Assembly (NCBI GenBank): GCA_963764695.1
Contig: CAVXTW010000015.1
Coordinates: 124,001 to 188,000, forward strand
Direction: 5' to 3'
Length of the DNA stretch: 64,000 bases
Origin: DATFRY01 sp963764695
GTDB taxonomy: Bacteria; Myxococcota_A; Polyangia; Haliangiales; Haliangiaceae
The position numbers and the translations under genes are program-made. The notes under the pieces are model-generated. The model saw only the letters and a program-made list of their open reading frames with translations. It did no database searches and was not told the origin of the DNA. Shown here in pieces: positions 8,659-18,945 of the stretch. The first letter of the stretch is position 1. Each line of letters begins with the position of its first letter.

Positions 8659-9449
8659 TCCGCGTCCTCATCGTCGACGACGAGCCGCTGGCCCGCGAGA
8701 CCGTGCAGCTCGGCCTGGCCGGCGATCCGGAGATCGCCGTGGTCGGCGCCTGCTCCGGCGCCGAGGCCGAGGAGCTGGTGGCGCGCACGCGGCCCGACAT
8801 GATGTTCCTGGACGTGCACATGCCGGAGGTGGGCGGCTTCGACGTGGTGGAGGCGATCGGGCCGGGCACGGTGCCGATCATCGTGTTCGTCACCGCCTAC
8901 GACCAGTACGCGCTGCGTGCCTTCGAGGTGCACGCGCTCGACTACCTGCTGAAGCCCTTCGACGACGAGCGCTTCCGCGCGGCGCTGCGGCGGGCCAAGG
9001 AGCACCTGCGCTCGCACAGCGCGCGATCGATCGAGGAGCGCCTGCTCGACCTGCTCGAGGAGCGCGAGAAGACGATCCGGCCGTTCGTGCGCCGCTTCGT
9101 GGTGCGCGAGCGGGACCGCTCGGTGTTCGTGCCGGCCGACTCGGTCGACTGGATCGAGGCGGCCGACGACTACGTGCAGCTGCACGCCGGCGATCAGATC
9201 CATCTGGTGCGCGAGCGGCTGGCCGATCTGGAGACGCGGCTGGACCCGGGCCAGTTCGCCCGCATCCACCGCTCCACCATCGTCAACATCGAGCGCGTGC
9301 GCGAGCTGCATCCGCTGTTCCGCGGCGACTCGATCGTGGTGCTGTCGGACGGCACCCGCCTGAGGCTGAGCCGCAGCCGGCGCGGCGAGTTCGAGCGCCG
9401 CCTGACCAGCTCACCGCAGGGCAGGCTCGACTCGCCGCAAACCGACTGA
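8655..9449 (+). CDS. LytTR-family response regulator
   Basis: 264 residues from the TTG at 8655, which overlaps the stop of the kinase gene and gives the standard receiver start IRVLIVDDEPLAR. The receiver domain carries acidic Asp8/Asp9, phosphoacceptor Asp53 in FLDVHMPE, and Lys in LLKPFDDE. The LytTR DNA-binding domain runs from about residue 145 (RRFVVRERDRSVFVPADSVD to RIHRSTIVNIERVREL and LSDGTRLRLSRSRR). LytTR proteins bind short direct repeats; no matching pair was located upstream. It forms a two-component system with the preceding kinase. Its targets are unknown. Confidence 0.93.
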   Translation: MIRVLIVDDEPLARETVQLGLAGDPEIAVVGACSGAEAEELVARTRPDMMFLDVHMPEVGGFDVVEAIGPGTVPIIVFVTAYDQYALRAFEVHALDYLLKPFDDERFRAALRRAKEHLRSHSARSIEERLLDLLEEREKTIRPFVRRFVVRERDRSVFVPADSVDWIEAADDYVQLHAGDQIHLVRERLADLETRLDPGQFARIHRSTIVNIERVRELHPLFRGDSIVVLSDGTRLRLSRSRRGEFERRLTSSPQGRLDSPQTD

Positions 9450-9476
9450 GCCGCCTGCTGACCGCGACGTCGAAGT

Positions 9477-9512
9477 GAGCCCCGCCGGGGACGTGCAGGT
9501 CCGGCGGGGCTC
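9477..9512. terminator. 12-bp perfect hairpin, bidirectional terminator candidate
   Basis: GAGCCCCGCCGG (9477-9488) pairs perfectly with CCGGCGGGGCTC (9501-9512) around a 12-base loop. It sits 28 bases after the response-regulator stop and 39 bases after the stop of the opposite-strand lipoprotein gene. No U-tract is present. Confidence 0.65.
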
Positions 9513-9550
9513 GGATCGACCCGGCGGTCGCTCAGCTCATCGCTGACTGG

Positions 9551-9988
9551 TCACTGCAAGATGGCGTCGATGCGGCACTGAAGCGGCGCGCACCAGTACG
9601 CGTTCACGAGCTCGGAGCTGCGGTTGTGGCACACGATGTGGCCCCAGCCGTGGCAGTTCTGCGTCACGTTGGGCCCCGCGTACACGATGTCGGCGAAGCT
9701 GCACTTCGCGTGACACCAGTCGCCGTTCGAGCGGGCCTGCGACTCGACGCCGTCGCCCTTGACGGCCGCAGCCTCGGACTCGGCCGACGCGTCGTCCTCC
9801 TCGACCGGGATGGCCGCGAGCTCGTCCTCGGCCACCGGCTCGGGCGCGGACTGATCGACCGCCTCGTCCGGCGCGGCGACCAGCTCGTCCTCCAGCCCCT
9901 CCTCGGCGTCCACCGCGCAGCCCGGGACCAGAGCCAACCACGCCATCGACAGGAGCGACAGCGAGACCAACGATACGACCCTTCGCAT
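9551..9988 (-). CDS. Small acidic lipoprotein with Cys/His-rich C-terminus
   Basis: 145 residues: signal peptide with lipobox LVPGC (Cys24), a roughly 60-residue low-complexity acidic stretch (AVDAEEGLEDELVAAPDEA onward), then a compact C-terminal domain with CHAKC, NCHGWGHIVCH and WCAPLQC. Six cysteines and several histidines suggest a disulfide-bonded or metal-binding module. I do not recognise the family. The acidic stretch follows the lipidated Cys as in several other lipoproteins here. Confidence 0.75.
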   Translation of the reverse strand: MRRVVSLVSLSLLSMAWLALVPGCAVDAEEGLEDELVAAPDEAVDQSAPEPVAEDELAAIPVEEDDASAESEAAAVKGDGVESQARSNGDWCHAKCSFADIVYAGPNVTQNCHGWGHIVCHNRSSELVNAYWCAPLQCRIDAILQ

Positions 9989-10058
9989 ACGACACCTCCT
10001 CGCAGATCAATGCGGCCCCCAGAAGACATCGTACGTGTCAGTCAGTCAAACAATCAAA

Positions 10059-10209
10059 ATGGCAGTTCCACTGACCGCTACATGTACCAGTGGCGGAACT
10101 GTTCCAGGAGGCCGCGGAGGCAGCCGGCTTGCGGAGGTTGATCCGGCGCCCGGTCATGGCACAGTTCCGCCACACGTCACAGTGACGGGCCAGACGAGGC
10201 GGTGAAGCG
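10059..10209 (+). promoter_or_regulatory. Structured leader with competing hairpins before the dioxygenase gene
   Basis: The segment 10090-10102 (GTGGCGGAACTGT) is a perfect 13-base reverse complement of 10161-10173. It can also pair, with a 3-base bulge, with the segment at 10065-10074 (AGTTCCACTG). The two pairings are mutually exclusive, the layout of attenuators and riboswitches. A hyphenated palindrome CGTCAC-A-GTGACG (10175-10187) lies 22 bases before the dioxygenase start and could be a protein operator. A 48-codon open frame (10059-10205) spans the leader and stops four bases before the dioxygenase ATG, but its codon use is unlike the neighbouring genes. Confidence 0.45.
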
Positions 10210-11025
<816 letters not shown>

Positions 11026-11096
11026 CACCGCCACACGGCGACGGAGCGCCACCTGCCGCGCCGGGCGCCGGGACGCTGTTATCATCGCCGCCGAAG

Positions 11097-14000
11097 ATGG
11101 ATGCGCTGGACGGCGGCTGCCTCGGCCACGAGGCGGTCCATGGTTTCGTCAGCGGAACCCTGGCCGACGACGAGGCGGAGCGAGTCGAGGACCACCTGGA
11201 CGACTGCGCCGACTGTCGCGCGCTGGTCGCCGTCCTGGCCCGCGGCTCCGACACCATCGTGCCGACCAGGGCGGGGCCCAGCGGCCTGGAGACCACCGCG
11301 GCGCTCGGGTCGGGCGAGACCGTGCTGCCGGGCATGCGCCTGGCGGTCTCGCGGTCCGCGGGCCATCCGCCGACCGGCACGCAGATCGATCGCTACGTGA
11401 TCGAGCGGCCGCTCGGCGCCGGCGCCATGGGCGCGGTGAGCCTGGCCGACGACCCGGAGCTCAAGCGCAAGGTGTGCGTCAAGCTTCTGCGCCCGCAACT
11501 GCTCGACTCCGGCGACACCCAGGCCACGCGGGCGCGGCTGCAGCGCGAGGCCCAGGCGATGGCGCAGGTCTCGCACCCGAACGTCGTCGCCGTCTACGAC
11601 ATCGGCACGTACGAGGGCCAGGTCTTCATCGCCATGGAGTACGTCGAGGGCGGCGACCTGTCCCGCTGGCTGCGCGAGGAGGAACGCCGCCCGGCCGAGG
11701 TGCTCGAGGTCTTCCGCGCCGCCGGCCGCGGGCTGGCCGCGGCGCACCGGGCCGGCCTCATCCATCGCGACTTCAAGCCGCAGAACGTGATGGTCGGCAA
11801 GGACGGCTCGATCAAGGTCACCGACTTCGGGCTCGCCCGCGCCGACGCCGAGCCGGAGCGACGCGAGCCTCGCGACGAGGACGCCGACCGCGGGGAGAAG
11901 ACCGGCGAGGAGGTGGACAGCCTGCTCGCCTCGCCGCTCACCCGCACCGGGGCGATGATCGGCACGCCGGCCTACATGGCGCCGGAGCAGGTGCGCGGCG
12001 AGGAGATCGACGCCCGCTGCGATCAGTTCGCGTTCGCCGTGTCGCTGTACGAGGCGCTGTTCGGCGTCCGCCCGTTCGCCGGCGCCGGCCTCGAGGAGAT
12101 CCACGCCGCCGCCGTCGCCGAGCGGGTCGTGCCGCCGCCCCGGCGCAGCGGCGTGCCGCGCCGGATGCGCGCCGCGATCGTGCGCGGGCTGCGCGCCAGC
12201 CCGGACAACCGCTTTCCGACCATGGACGCGATGCTGGCCGCGCTGGCGCCGCGCTCCTGGCGCCGGGCCTTCATCGCCGCGGCGACGGGCGCGATCCTCC
12301 TGTCCGGCGGACTGGCTGTCGCCGACATCCGTGCCGGGACGGACGACGCGCCGGTGTGCGACGGCGGGGCAGCCCTCATCGCGCCGGTGTGGGACGACGC
12401 GGCGCGCGGGCGCATCCGCTCCGCCTTCGCCGCCACCGGGCTGGTGCTGGCGAAGAGCTCGTCCGCGTCGGTGGTGGGCGAGCTCGACGAGTACGCCGGT
12501 CAGTGGATCGCCGCCCACCGCGAGGCCTGCGCCGCCACCCGCGTGCGGCAGGAGCAGACCGAGGACATGCTGGCCCTGCGCATGGCCTGCCTCGATCGCC
12601 GGCGCGCCGAGCTGGCCGCCACCGTGCAGGTCCTCGAGCGCCCCGACGCGGCGATGGTGGACAACGCGTTCCAGATCCCGTCGAACCTGAGCTCGATCGC
12701 CGATTGTGCCGACGCCAAGGCGCTGGCCGCGCCGCTGCCGCTGCCGCGCGATGCGCGCACGCGCCAGAAGATCGCCACCAGCCGGGCCACGCTGGCCCGC
12801 GCCGACGCGCTGGTCCACGCCCAGCGACTCGATCAGGCCCGCGCCCTGGTCGAGCAGGTGGTCGGCGAGGCGGCCGGCATCGGATGGAGCCCGCTGGTGG
12901 CCGAGGCGCGCTTCAAGGCGGCACAGCTCGACTCGCACCAGCTGCGCTTCGAGGACGCGGAGAAGGGCTTCGACGCCGCCGCGGTGGCGGCCGAGCAGGC
13001 CGGCCACGACGACATCCGCATCGAGGCGTACTTCGGCCAGACCGGTATCGCCAAGGAGCGCGGCCGGCCGGATCAGGCGCTGCGCTGGGCCGGCTACGCC
13101 CGCGCCGCCATCGAGCGCACCGGCTCGCAGCCGGCCAAGCTCGCGTCGCTGGCCACCACGCTCGGCGATATTTACGCCTATCAGGGAGACGGGAAGCGGG
13201 CGATCGCCGAGTACCAGCGCGCGATCGAGCTCGACACGCGCGCGTTCGGGGCGCGCAGCAGCGAGGTGGCCACGGCGATCTACCGGCTGGCCGCCTTCTA
13301 CCACCAGCTGCGCGAGCACGATCGCTCCATCGCCGAGTTCGAGAAGGCGTTCGTACTCTACACGCAGGTCGAGGTGGGCGGCGCGGACCACCCGCTGGCG
13401 CTGTTCACGCTCAAGACAATGAGCTCGGTGCGGCAGGAGCAGGGCCGCGGCCCGGAGGCCCTCGCCCTGGCCGAGCGCGCGCTGGCCGGCTTTCGCCGCG
13501 TGTACGGCGACGATCACGAGGTCACCGGTGCGGCCCACTTCGCGCTCGGCCTGGCCCAGGGTGCGGTCGGACGCATCGACGAGGGGCTGGCCAGCCAGGA
13601 GCGCGCGATCGCGATCTGGCGCCGGGTGCTGGGGCCAAAGAGCCCGTACCTGGCCGCCTTCATCGGCGGGCTGGCCATCACGCTCAACAAGGCCGAGCGC
13701 TACGAGCAATCGGCGGCACGCGTGGTGGAGGCGATCGACATCTACCTGGCCGGCGGCCAGCCCGAGGCGTCTCGCGAGATCATCCAGTTTCGCAACATGC
13801 TGGCCACCATCTTCACGCGCCTGAAGCGATACGACGACGCGCTCGGCCAGGTGAAGCTGTCGCTGGCGTCGGCCGAGAAGATCCTGGCCCCCGACGCGCA
13901 GCAGCTGGCCGACACGCTCACCGTCCACGGCTTCGCGTACAACCGCAAGGGAGATGCGCGGCACGCCCTGCCGCTCCTCGAGCGCGCCTTCAAGGTGAGG

Positions 14001-14216
14001 CAGGCGGGCAAGGCCGGCGCGTCCGACTCGTCGTGGACCAAGCTGGAGCTGGCCCGAGCGCTGTGGGACGCCCCCGGCGATCGCGCGCGCGCGCGCCGCC
14101 TGGCCGAGGAGTCGCTGGCCGAGGCGCGGAGCATCGAGCAGAAGGAAGGCATCGAGGCAGCCGAGGAGTGGCTGGCCAGTCACGGTGCCCGCAAGCGTCC
14201 GGCGCGTCCGGACTGA
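11097..14216 (+). CDS. Receptor-like Ser/Thr protein kinase: zinc finger, kinase, TM, TPRs
   Basis: 1039 residues. The N-terminal about 45 residues form an anti-sigma-type zinc-finger pattern (HX3CX2C in DHLDDCADC). The kinase domain covers about residues 99-390: glycine loop LGAGAMGAVSLADD, VAIK-type Lys in KVCVKLLRP, catalytic loop HRDFKPQNVM, DFG in VTDFGLA, and APE in GTPAYMAPEQVRG. One transmembrane helix (about 392-412, FIAAATGAILLSGGLAVADI) is followed by a large domain with tetratricopeptide repeats (SEVATAIYRLAAFYHQLREH, ALFTLKTMSSVRQEQGRG). All catalytic residues are present, so it should be active. The start is the ATG just before the zinc finger; longer frames have no homology. 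It lies 71 bases after the dioxygenase gene. Confidence 0.92.
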   Translation: MDALDGGCLGHEAVHGFVSGTLADDEAERVEDHLDDCADCRALVAVLARGSDTIVPTRAGPSGLETTAALGSGETVLPGMRLAVSRSAGHPPTGTQIDRYVIERPLGAGAMGAVSLADDPELKRKVCVKLLRPQLLDSGDTQATRARLQREAQAMAQVSHPNVVAVYDIGTYEGQVFIAMEYVEGGDLSRWLREEERRPAEVLEVFRAAGRGLAAAHRAGLIHRDFKPQNVMVGKDGSIKVTDFGLARADAEPERREPRDEDADRGEKTGEEVDSLLASPLTRTGAMIGTPAYMAPEQVRGEEIDARCDQFAFAVSLYEALFGVRPFAGAGLEEIHAAAVAERVVPPPRRSGVPRRMRAAIVRGLRASPDNRFPTMDAMLAALAPRSWRRAFIAAATGAILLSGGLAVADIRAGTDDAPVCDGGAALIAPVWDDAARGRIRSAFAATGLVLAKSSSASVVGELDEYAGQWIAAHREACAATRVRQEQTEDMLALRMACLDRRRAELAATVQVLERPDAAMVDNAFQIPSNLSSIADCADAKALAAPLPLPRDARTRQKIATSRATLARADALVHAQRLDQARALVEQVVGEAAGIGWSPLVAEARFKAAQLDSHQLRFEDAEKGFDAAAVAAEQAGHDDIRIEAYFGQTGIAKERGRPDQALRWAGYARAAIERTGSQPAKLASLATTLGDIYAYQGDGKRAIAEYQRAIELDTRAFGARSSEVATAIYRLAAFYHQLREHDRSIAEFEKAFVLYTQVEVGGADHPLALFTLKTMSSVRQEQGRGPEALALAERALAGFRRVYGDDHEVTGAAHFALGLAQGAVGRIDEGLASQERAIAIWRRVLGPKSPYLAAFIGGLAITLNKAERYEQSAARVVEAIDIYLAGGQPEASREIIQFRNMLATIFTRLKRYDDALGQVKLSLASAEKILAPDAQQLADTLTVHGFAYNRKGDARHALPLLERAFKVRQAGKAGASDSSWTKLELARALWDAPGDRARARRLAEESLAEARSIEQKEGIEAAEEWLASHGARKRPARPD

Positions 14217-14472
14217 CGATCTCGTCGCGCGCACCGTCGCGCTCAATCGGTGACGGATCGCTCGTCGCTGTCGGTCGTCTTCCGTCGGGACTGGAGATAT
14301 CCGCGACGACCGACGGAAAATCGTGCGCGTCGCCCTTACGGGGCCATGGCGGACCGCCACTGCCAGATTTCGGATCAGTCGATTCTCAGATTCACGATGA
14401 TTGGCTGTTTGTTTCGCTGGTCTGTCGTGTGCCTGTGCATGACATAGTGGCTGCGGGTGAGAGGAGGGGGGC
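14217..14472. other. Intergenic region, nothing identified
   Basis: 256 bases between the kinase and the next lipoprotein. It is less GC-rich than the flanking genes, especially 14380-14450. No gene, repeat or clear hairpin was seen. It ends in a very strong purine ribosome site (GAGAGGAGGGGGG) that fixes the next start at the GTG at 14473. Confidence 0.4.
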
Positions 14473-16037
<1,565 letters not shown>

Positions 16038-16048
16038 ATACTCCGGGC

Positions 16049-17683
16049 ATGGCCCATCCGCTGGCGGGCAAGTCGCCCGATCCCTCGATGCTGATCGACG
16101 TCGATCGGCTGCGCGCGCGGTACTACGACGAGAGCCCCGACGTCGGCCGCCCGGAGGAGCGGGTCGCCTTCGGCACGTCGGGCCACCGCGGCTCCGCCGC
16201 CCGCCGCAGCTTCAACGAGGGGCACATCCTCGCCGTCGCCCAGGCGGTGTGCGACTACCGGGCGCGCGAGGGCATCGCCGGCCCGCTGTTCCTGGGCATG
16301 GACAGCCACGCCTTGTCGCCGCCCGCCCACGCCACGACCCTCGAGGTGCTGGTGGCCAACGGGGTCGACGTCCATCGCGCCGAGGGAGACCAGGTCACGC
16401 CGACGCCGGTCATCTCGCACGCCATCCTGACCGCCAACCGCGCGGCCGGCAACGCACAGGCCGACGGCATCGTGGTCACACCGTCGCACAATCCGCCCGA
16501 GGACGGCGGCATCAAGTACAACGCGCCCCACGGCGGCCCGGCCGACGAGACCGCCACCCGGTGGATCGAGGACCGCGCCAACGCGCTCCTGCGCGCCGGC
16601 CTCGGCGAGGTGCGCCGCGTGTCGGCCCAGAAGGCCGCTTCCGGCTCGACCGCACGCGACTTCATCGCCCCGTACGTCGCCGACCTGGCCGCGGTGCTCG
16701 ACATCGACGCCATCCGCGCCTCCGGCGTGCGCATCGGCGTCGATCCGCTGGGCGGGGCCAGCCTGCCCTACTGGGGCGCGATCGCCGAGCGCCTCGGACT
16801 GGCCATCACCGTGGTCAACCCGCGCCTGGATCCGACCTTCGCCTTCATGGCGGTCGACCACGACGGCAAGCTGCGCATGGACTGCTCGTCTCCCTACGCC
16901 ATGACGCCGCTGGTGGCCCTGCGCGACAAGTTCGACATCGCCGTGGGCAACGATCCGGACGCCGATCGCCACGGCATCGTGACCCGCTCGTCCGGCCTCA
17001 TGCAGCCCAACCACTACCTGGCGGTCGCCATCGGCCACCTGTTCACCACGCGCGACTGGCCGGACGCCGCCGTCGGCAAGACCCTCGTGTCGTCGCTGAT
17101 GATCGATCGGGTGACGGCCGACCTGGGTCGCCGCCTGTACGAGGTGCCGGTCGGGTTCAAGTGGTTCGTGGCCGGCCTGGGCGACGGCTCGCTCGGCTTC
17201 GGCGGCGAGGAGAGCGCCGGGGCGTCGTTCCTGCGCCACGACCGGACCGCGTGGTCGACCGACAAGGACGGCATCATCCTGGGCCTGCTGGCCGCCGAGA
17301 TCCTGGCGCGCACGGGTAAGGATCCCGGTGAGCATTACCGGGCGCTCGAGGCGCAGCACGGCTCGTCGCACTATACGCGCGTCAACGTGGCGGCCACGCC
17401 GGCCGAGAAGGCGCTGCTCAAGAAGCTCTCGCCCGATGCGGTCTCGGGTGACACGCTGGCCGACGAGCCGATCGAGGCAAAGCTGACGACTGCGCCCGGC
17501 AACGGCGCCGCCATCGGCGGCCTCAAGGTCGCCACCAAGAATGGCTGGTTCGCCGCGCGACCGTCCGGCACCGAGGACATCTACAAGGTCTACGCCGAGA
17601 GCTTCCGCTCGGCCGAGCACCTGGCCCGCCTGCTCGACGACGCGCGCGCCATCGTCAGCGCGACGCTGCAGCGGTCGAGCTGA
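16049..17683 (+). CDS. pgm: Phosphoglucomutase (alpha-D-glucose-specific)
   Basis: 544 residues, the usual length of bacterial Pgm, which interconverts glucose 1-phosphate and glucose 6-phosphate for glycogen and nucleotide-sugar metabolism. Signatures in order: FGTSGHRGS near the start, the phosphoserine loop VVTPSHNPPEDGGIKYN, the Mg2+ loop GNDPDADRHGI, the sugar-binding loop FGGEESAGASF and the phosphate-binding ARPSGTEDIYK near the C-terminus. All active-site elements are intact. The ATG at 16049 follows the upstream stop by 11 bases. The last 29 bases overlap the 3' end of the opposite-strand ferritin-like gene. Confidence 0.96.
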   Translation: MAHPLAGKSPDPSMLIDVDRLRARYYDESPDVGRPEERVAFGTSGHRGSAARRSFNEGHILAVAQAVCDYRAREGIAGPLFLGMDSHALSPPAHATTLEVLVANGVDVHRAEGDQVTPTPVISHAILTANRAAGNAQADGIVVTPSHNPPEDGGIKYNAPHGGPADETATRWIEDRANALLRAGLGEVRRVSAQKAASGSTARDFIAPYVADLAAVLDIDAIRASGVRIGVDPLGGASLPYWGAIAERLGLAITVVNPRLDPTFAFMAVDHDGKLRMDCSSPYAMTPLVALRDKFDIAVGNDPDADRHGIVTRSSGLMQPNHYLAVAIGHLFTTRDWPDAAVGKTLVSSLMIDRVTADLGRRLYEVPVGFKWFVAGLGDGSLGFGGEESAGASFLRHDRTAWSTDKDGIILGLLAAEILARTGKDPGEHYRALEAQHGSSHYTRVNVAATPAEKALLKKLSPDAVSGDTLADEPIEAKLTTAPGNGAAIGGLKVATKNGWFAARPSGTEDIYKVYAESFRSAEHLARLLDDARAIVSATLQRSS

Positions 17684-18515
17684 CCGGGTCGCGCTCCAGC
17701 GAGCCGGGCGAGCCAGTCGATTCGACCTCCGCGCCGACCGCGGCCAGGTCATCTCGCGGCACGTCGATGGCGCGCTCGGCCAGCGGTCGCGCCACGCGGC
17801 GGGCCGCGGCCTCGGCCAGCGCCGGATCGTAGCGATCGCAGCCCAGCGCGCCCAGGCCGCTGGTGCCGCCCTCGCATCCGGCGGCGACAAGCGGGGCGAA
17901 CGCGCGGATCGCGGCCCCGGCCACGCGGCCGAGGTGGGCCCGGTCATCGTCATCGAGCCGCGGCTCGGCCCAGTCGAGGAACCACCAGCCGATCTGCGCG
18001 TGACTCGACTCGTCGGCCACCACGCGCTCCAGCACCGCGTCGATCAGCGCCGAGCCGGCCAGCTGCCGCGACAGCTTCAGGATCGGCACGGTCAGCGCCT
18101 CACCCACACACGACGTGCGGACCAGGAGCTCCGCGGCGCGGACCAGCGGATCCGCGGCGACCGGCGGCCGCACAAGGCGCTGGAGATCGACCTCGAGCGC
18201 CACCGCACCGCCCAGCGCGCCGGCCACCCGCGCCGCCGCCTCGGTGTGGACGATCTCGTCGACCACGAAGTCGCCGGCGGCCGCGACCAGATCGATCGGC
18301 GCGCCGCACGCGAGCAGCGCCGCCGCGATCTCGGCGAACGCCGCCGCGCTCGCGTACTCGCTGAAGGCGGTGCGCGTCCACACCACGCGCGCGCCGTCCG
18401 CGTCGCCAGGCAGCTCCTCGCCCCACGGCAGGTCGTCGATCCAGCCGCGGCGCGGGGCCAGGCGGCGGCCCCACGGTCCGCCGATCATCGCAAGCTCGAA
18501 GTCGCCCGCCGTCAC
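17655..18515 (-). CDS. Ferritin-like (diiron helical) protein
   Basis: 286 residues from a GTG at 18515 that overlaps the stop of the preceding gene (GTGA), indicating translational coupling. The helical core carries two E-x-x-H type motifs spaced as in ferritin-like diiron proteins: DEIVHTEAAARVAG, then GEALTVPILKLSR and ADESSHAQIGWWFLDW. It may bind a dimetal centre and act as an oxidase or oxygenase rather than as an iron-storage protein, since it is much longer than bacterioferritin. The exact role is unknown. Its 3' end runs 29 bases into the converging pgm gene. Confidence 0.75.
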   Translation of the reverse strand: MTAGDFELAMIGGPWGRRLAPRRGWIDDLPWGEELPGDADGARVVWTRTAFSEYASAAAFAEIAAALLACGAPIDLVAAAGDFVVDEIVHTEAAARVAGALGGAVALEVDLQRLVRPPVAADPLVRAAELLVRTSCVGEALTVPILKLSRQLAGSALIDAVLERVVADESSHAQIGWWFLDWAEPRLDDDDRAHLGRVAGAAIRAFAPLVAAGCEGGTSGLGALGCDRYDPALAEAAARRVARPLAERAIDVPRDDLAAVGAEVESTGSPGSLERDPVSSTAAASR

Positions 18516-18808
18516 TTGCCGGCCTTGCGGACCTCGGCGCAGAACTGACTGGGCTGGAACAGCCTCTGCTTGTTGGCGATGTTGCCGACCAGCGGATAGC
18601 CCTCGGCGTCGCACAGCGCGCGGAACCGGGGCATGTCCCCGAGCGCGCGCTCGCGCCCGGCGTTCATCAGATCCGCGCGCAGGTCGCGCAGCTGGCGCGA
18701 GACCTTCTCGTCGGGTGGCGGCCTGCGCTCCGCATCGCGGCCGGGGCTGGCCGCGACGGGCGCCGCCGACAGGAGCAGCACTGCGAGGATCGTGTGCTTG
18801 CGGGCCAT
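18512..18808 (-). CDS. Small secreted protein, uncharacterised
   Basis: 98 residues from the ATG at 18808, which has a GAGGAG ribosome site. Residues 1-20 are a signal peptide (HTILAVLLLSAAPVAA, likely cut before SPGRD). The mature part is short, charged and helical, with two cysteines (Cys66, Cys90) that could form one disulfide. I do not recognise the family. It is the first gene of a two-gene unit with the ferritin-like protein (4-base overlap), so a shared metal-related or oxidative task is possible but not shown. Confidence 0.72.
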   Translation of the reverse strand: MARKHTILAVLLLSAAPVAASPGRDAERRPPPDEKVSRQLRDLRADLMNAGRERALGDMPRFRALCDAEGYPLVGNIANKQRLFQPSQFCAEVRKAGK

Positions 18809-18880
18809 CGTCGCTCCTCTCGTCTCGTGGTTCGAAGACAAGGACGAGCGTGGGCCGCGACCGTTAACCGCGAATGACAA

Positions 18881-18900
18881 AGGGGGCCCGTTGGCCCCCT
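18881..18900 (-). terminator. Rho-independent terminator
   Basis: AGGGGGCC and GGCCCCCT form a perfect 8-bp stem with a 4-base loop, followed on the minus strand by TTTGTC. It lies 46 bases after the stop of the lipoprotein gene that starts at 20277. Confidence 0.7.
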
Positions 18901-18945
18901 GCGTCCCTCGGCGGCAGCGCCGACCCGTGGCCTCGACCCCGCGAC

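Noticed and set aside
10059..10205. 48-codon ORF as a conserved small protein
   Set aside because: Third codon positions are far less GC-rich than in neighbouring genes and there is no ribosome site; treated as part of a regulatory leader.
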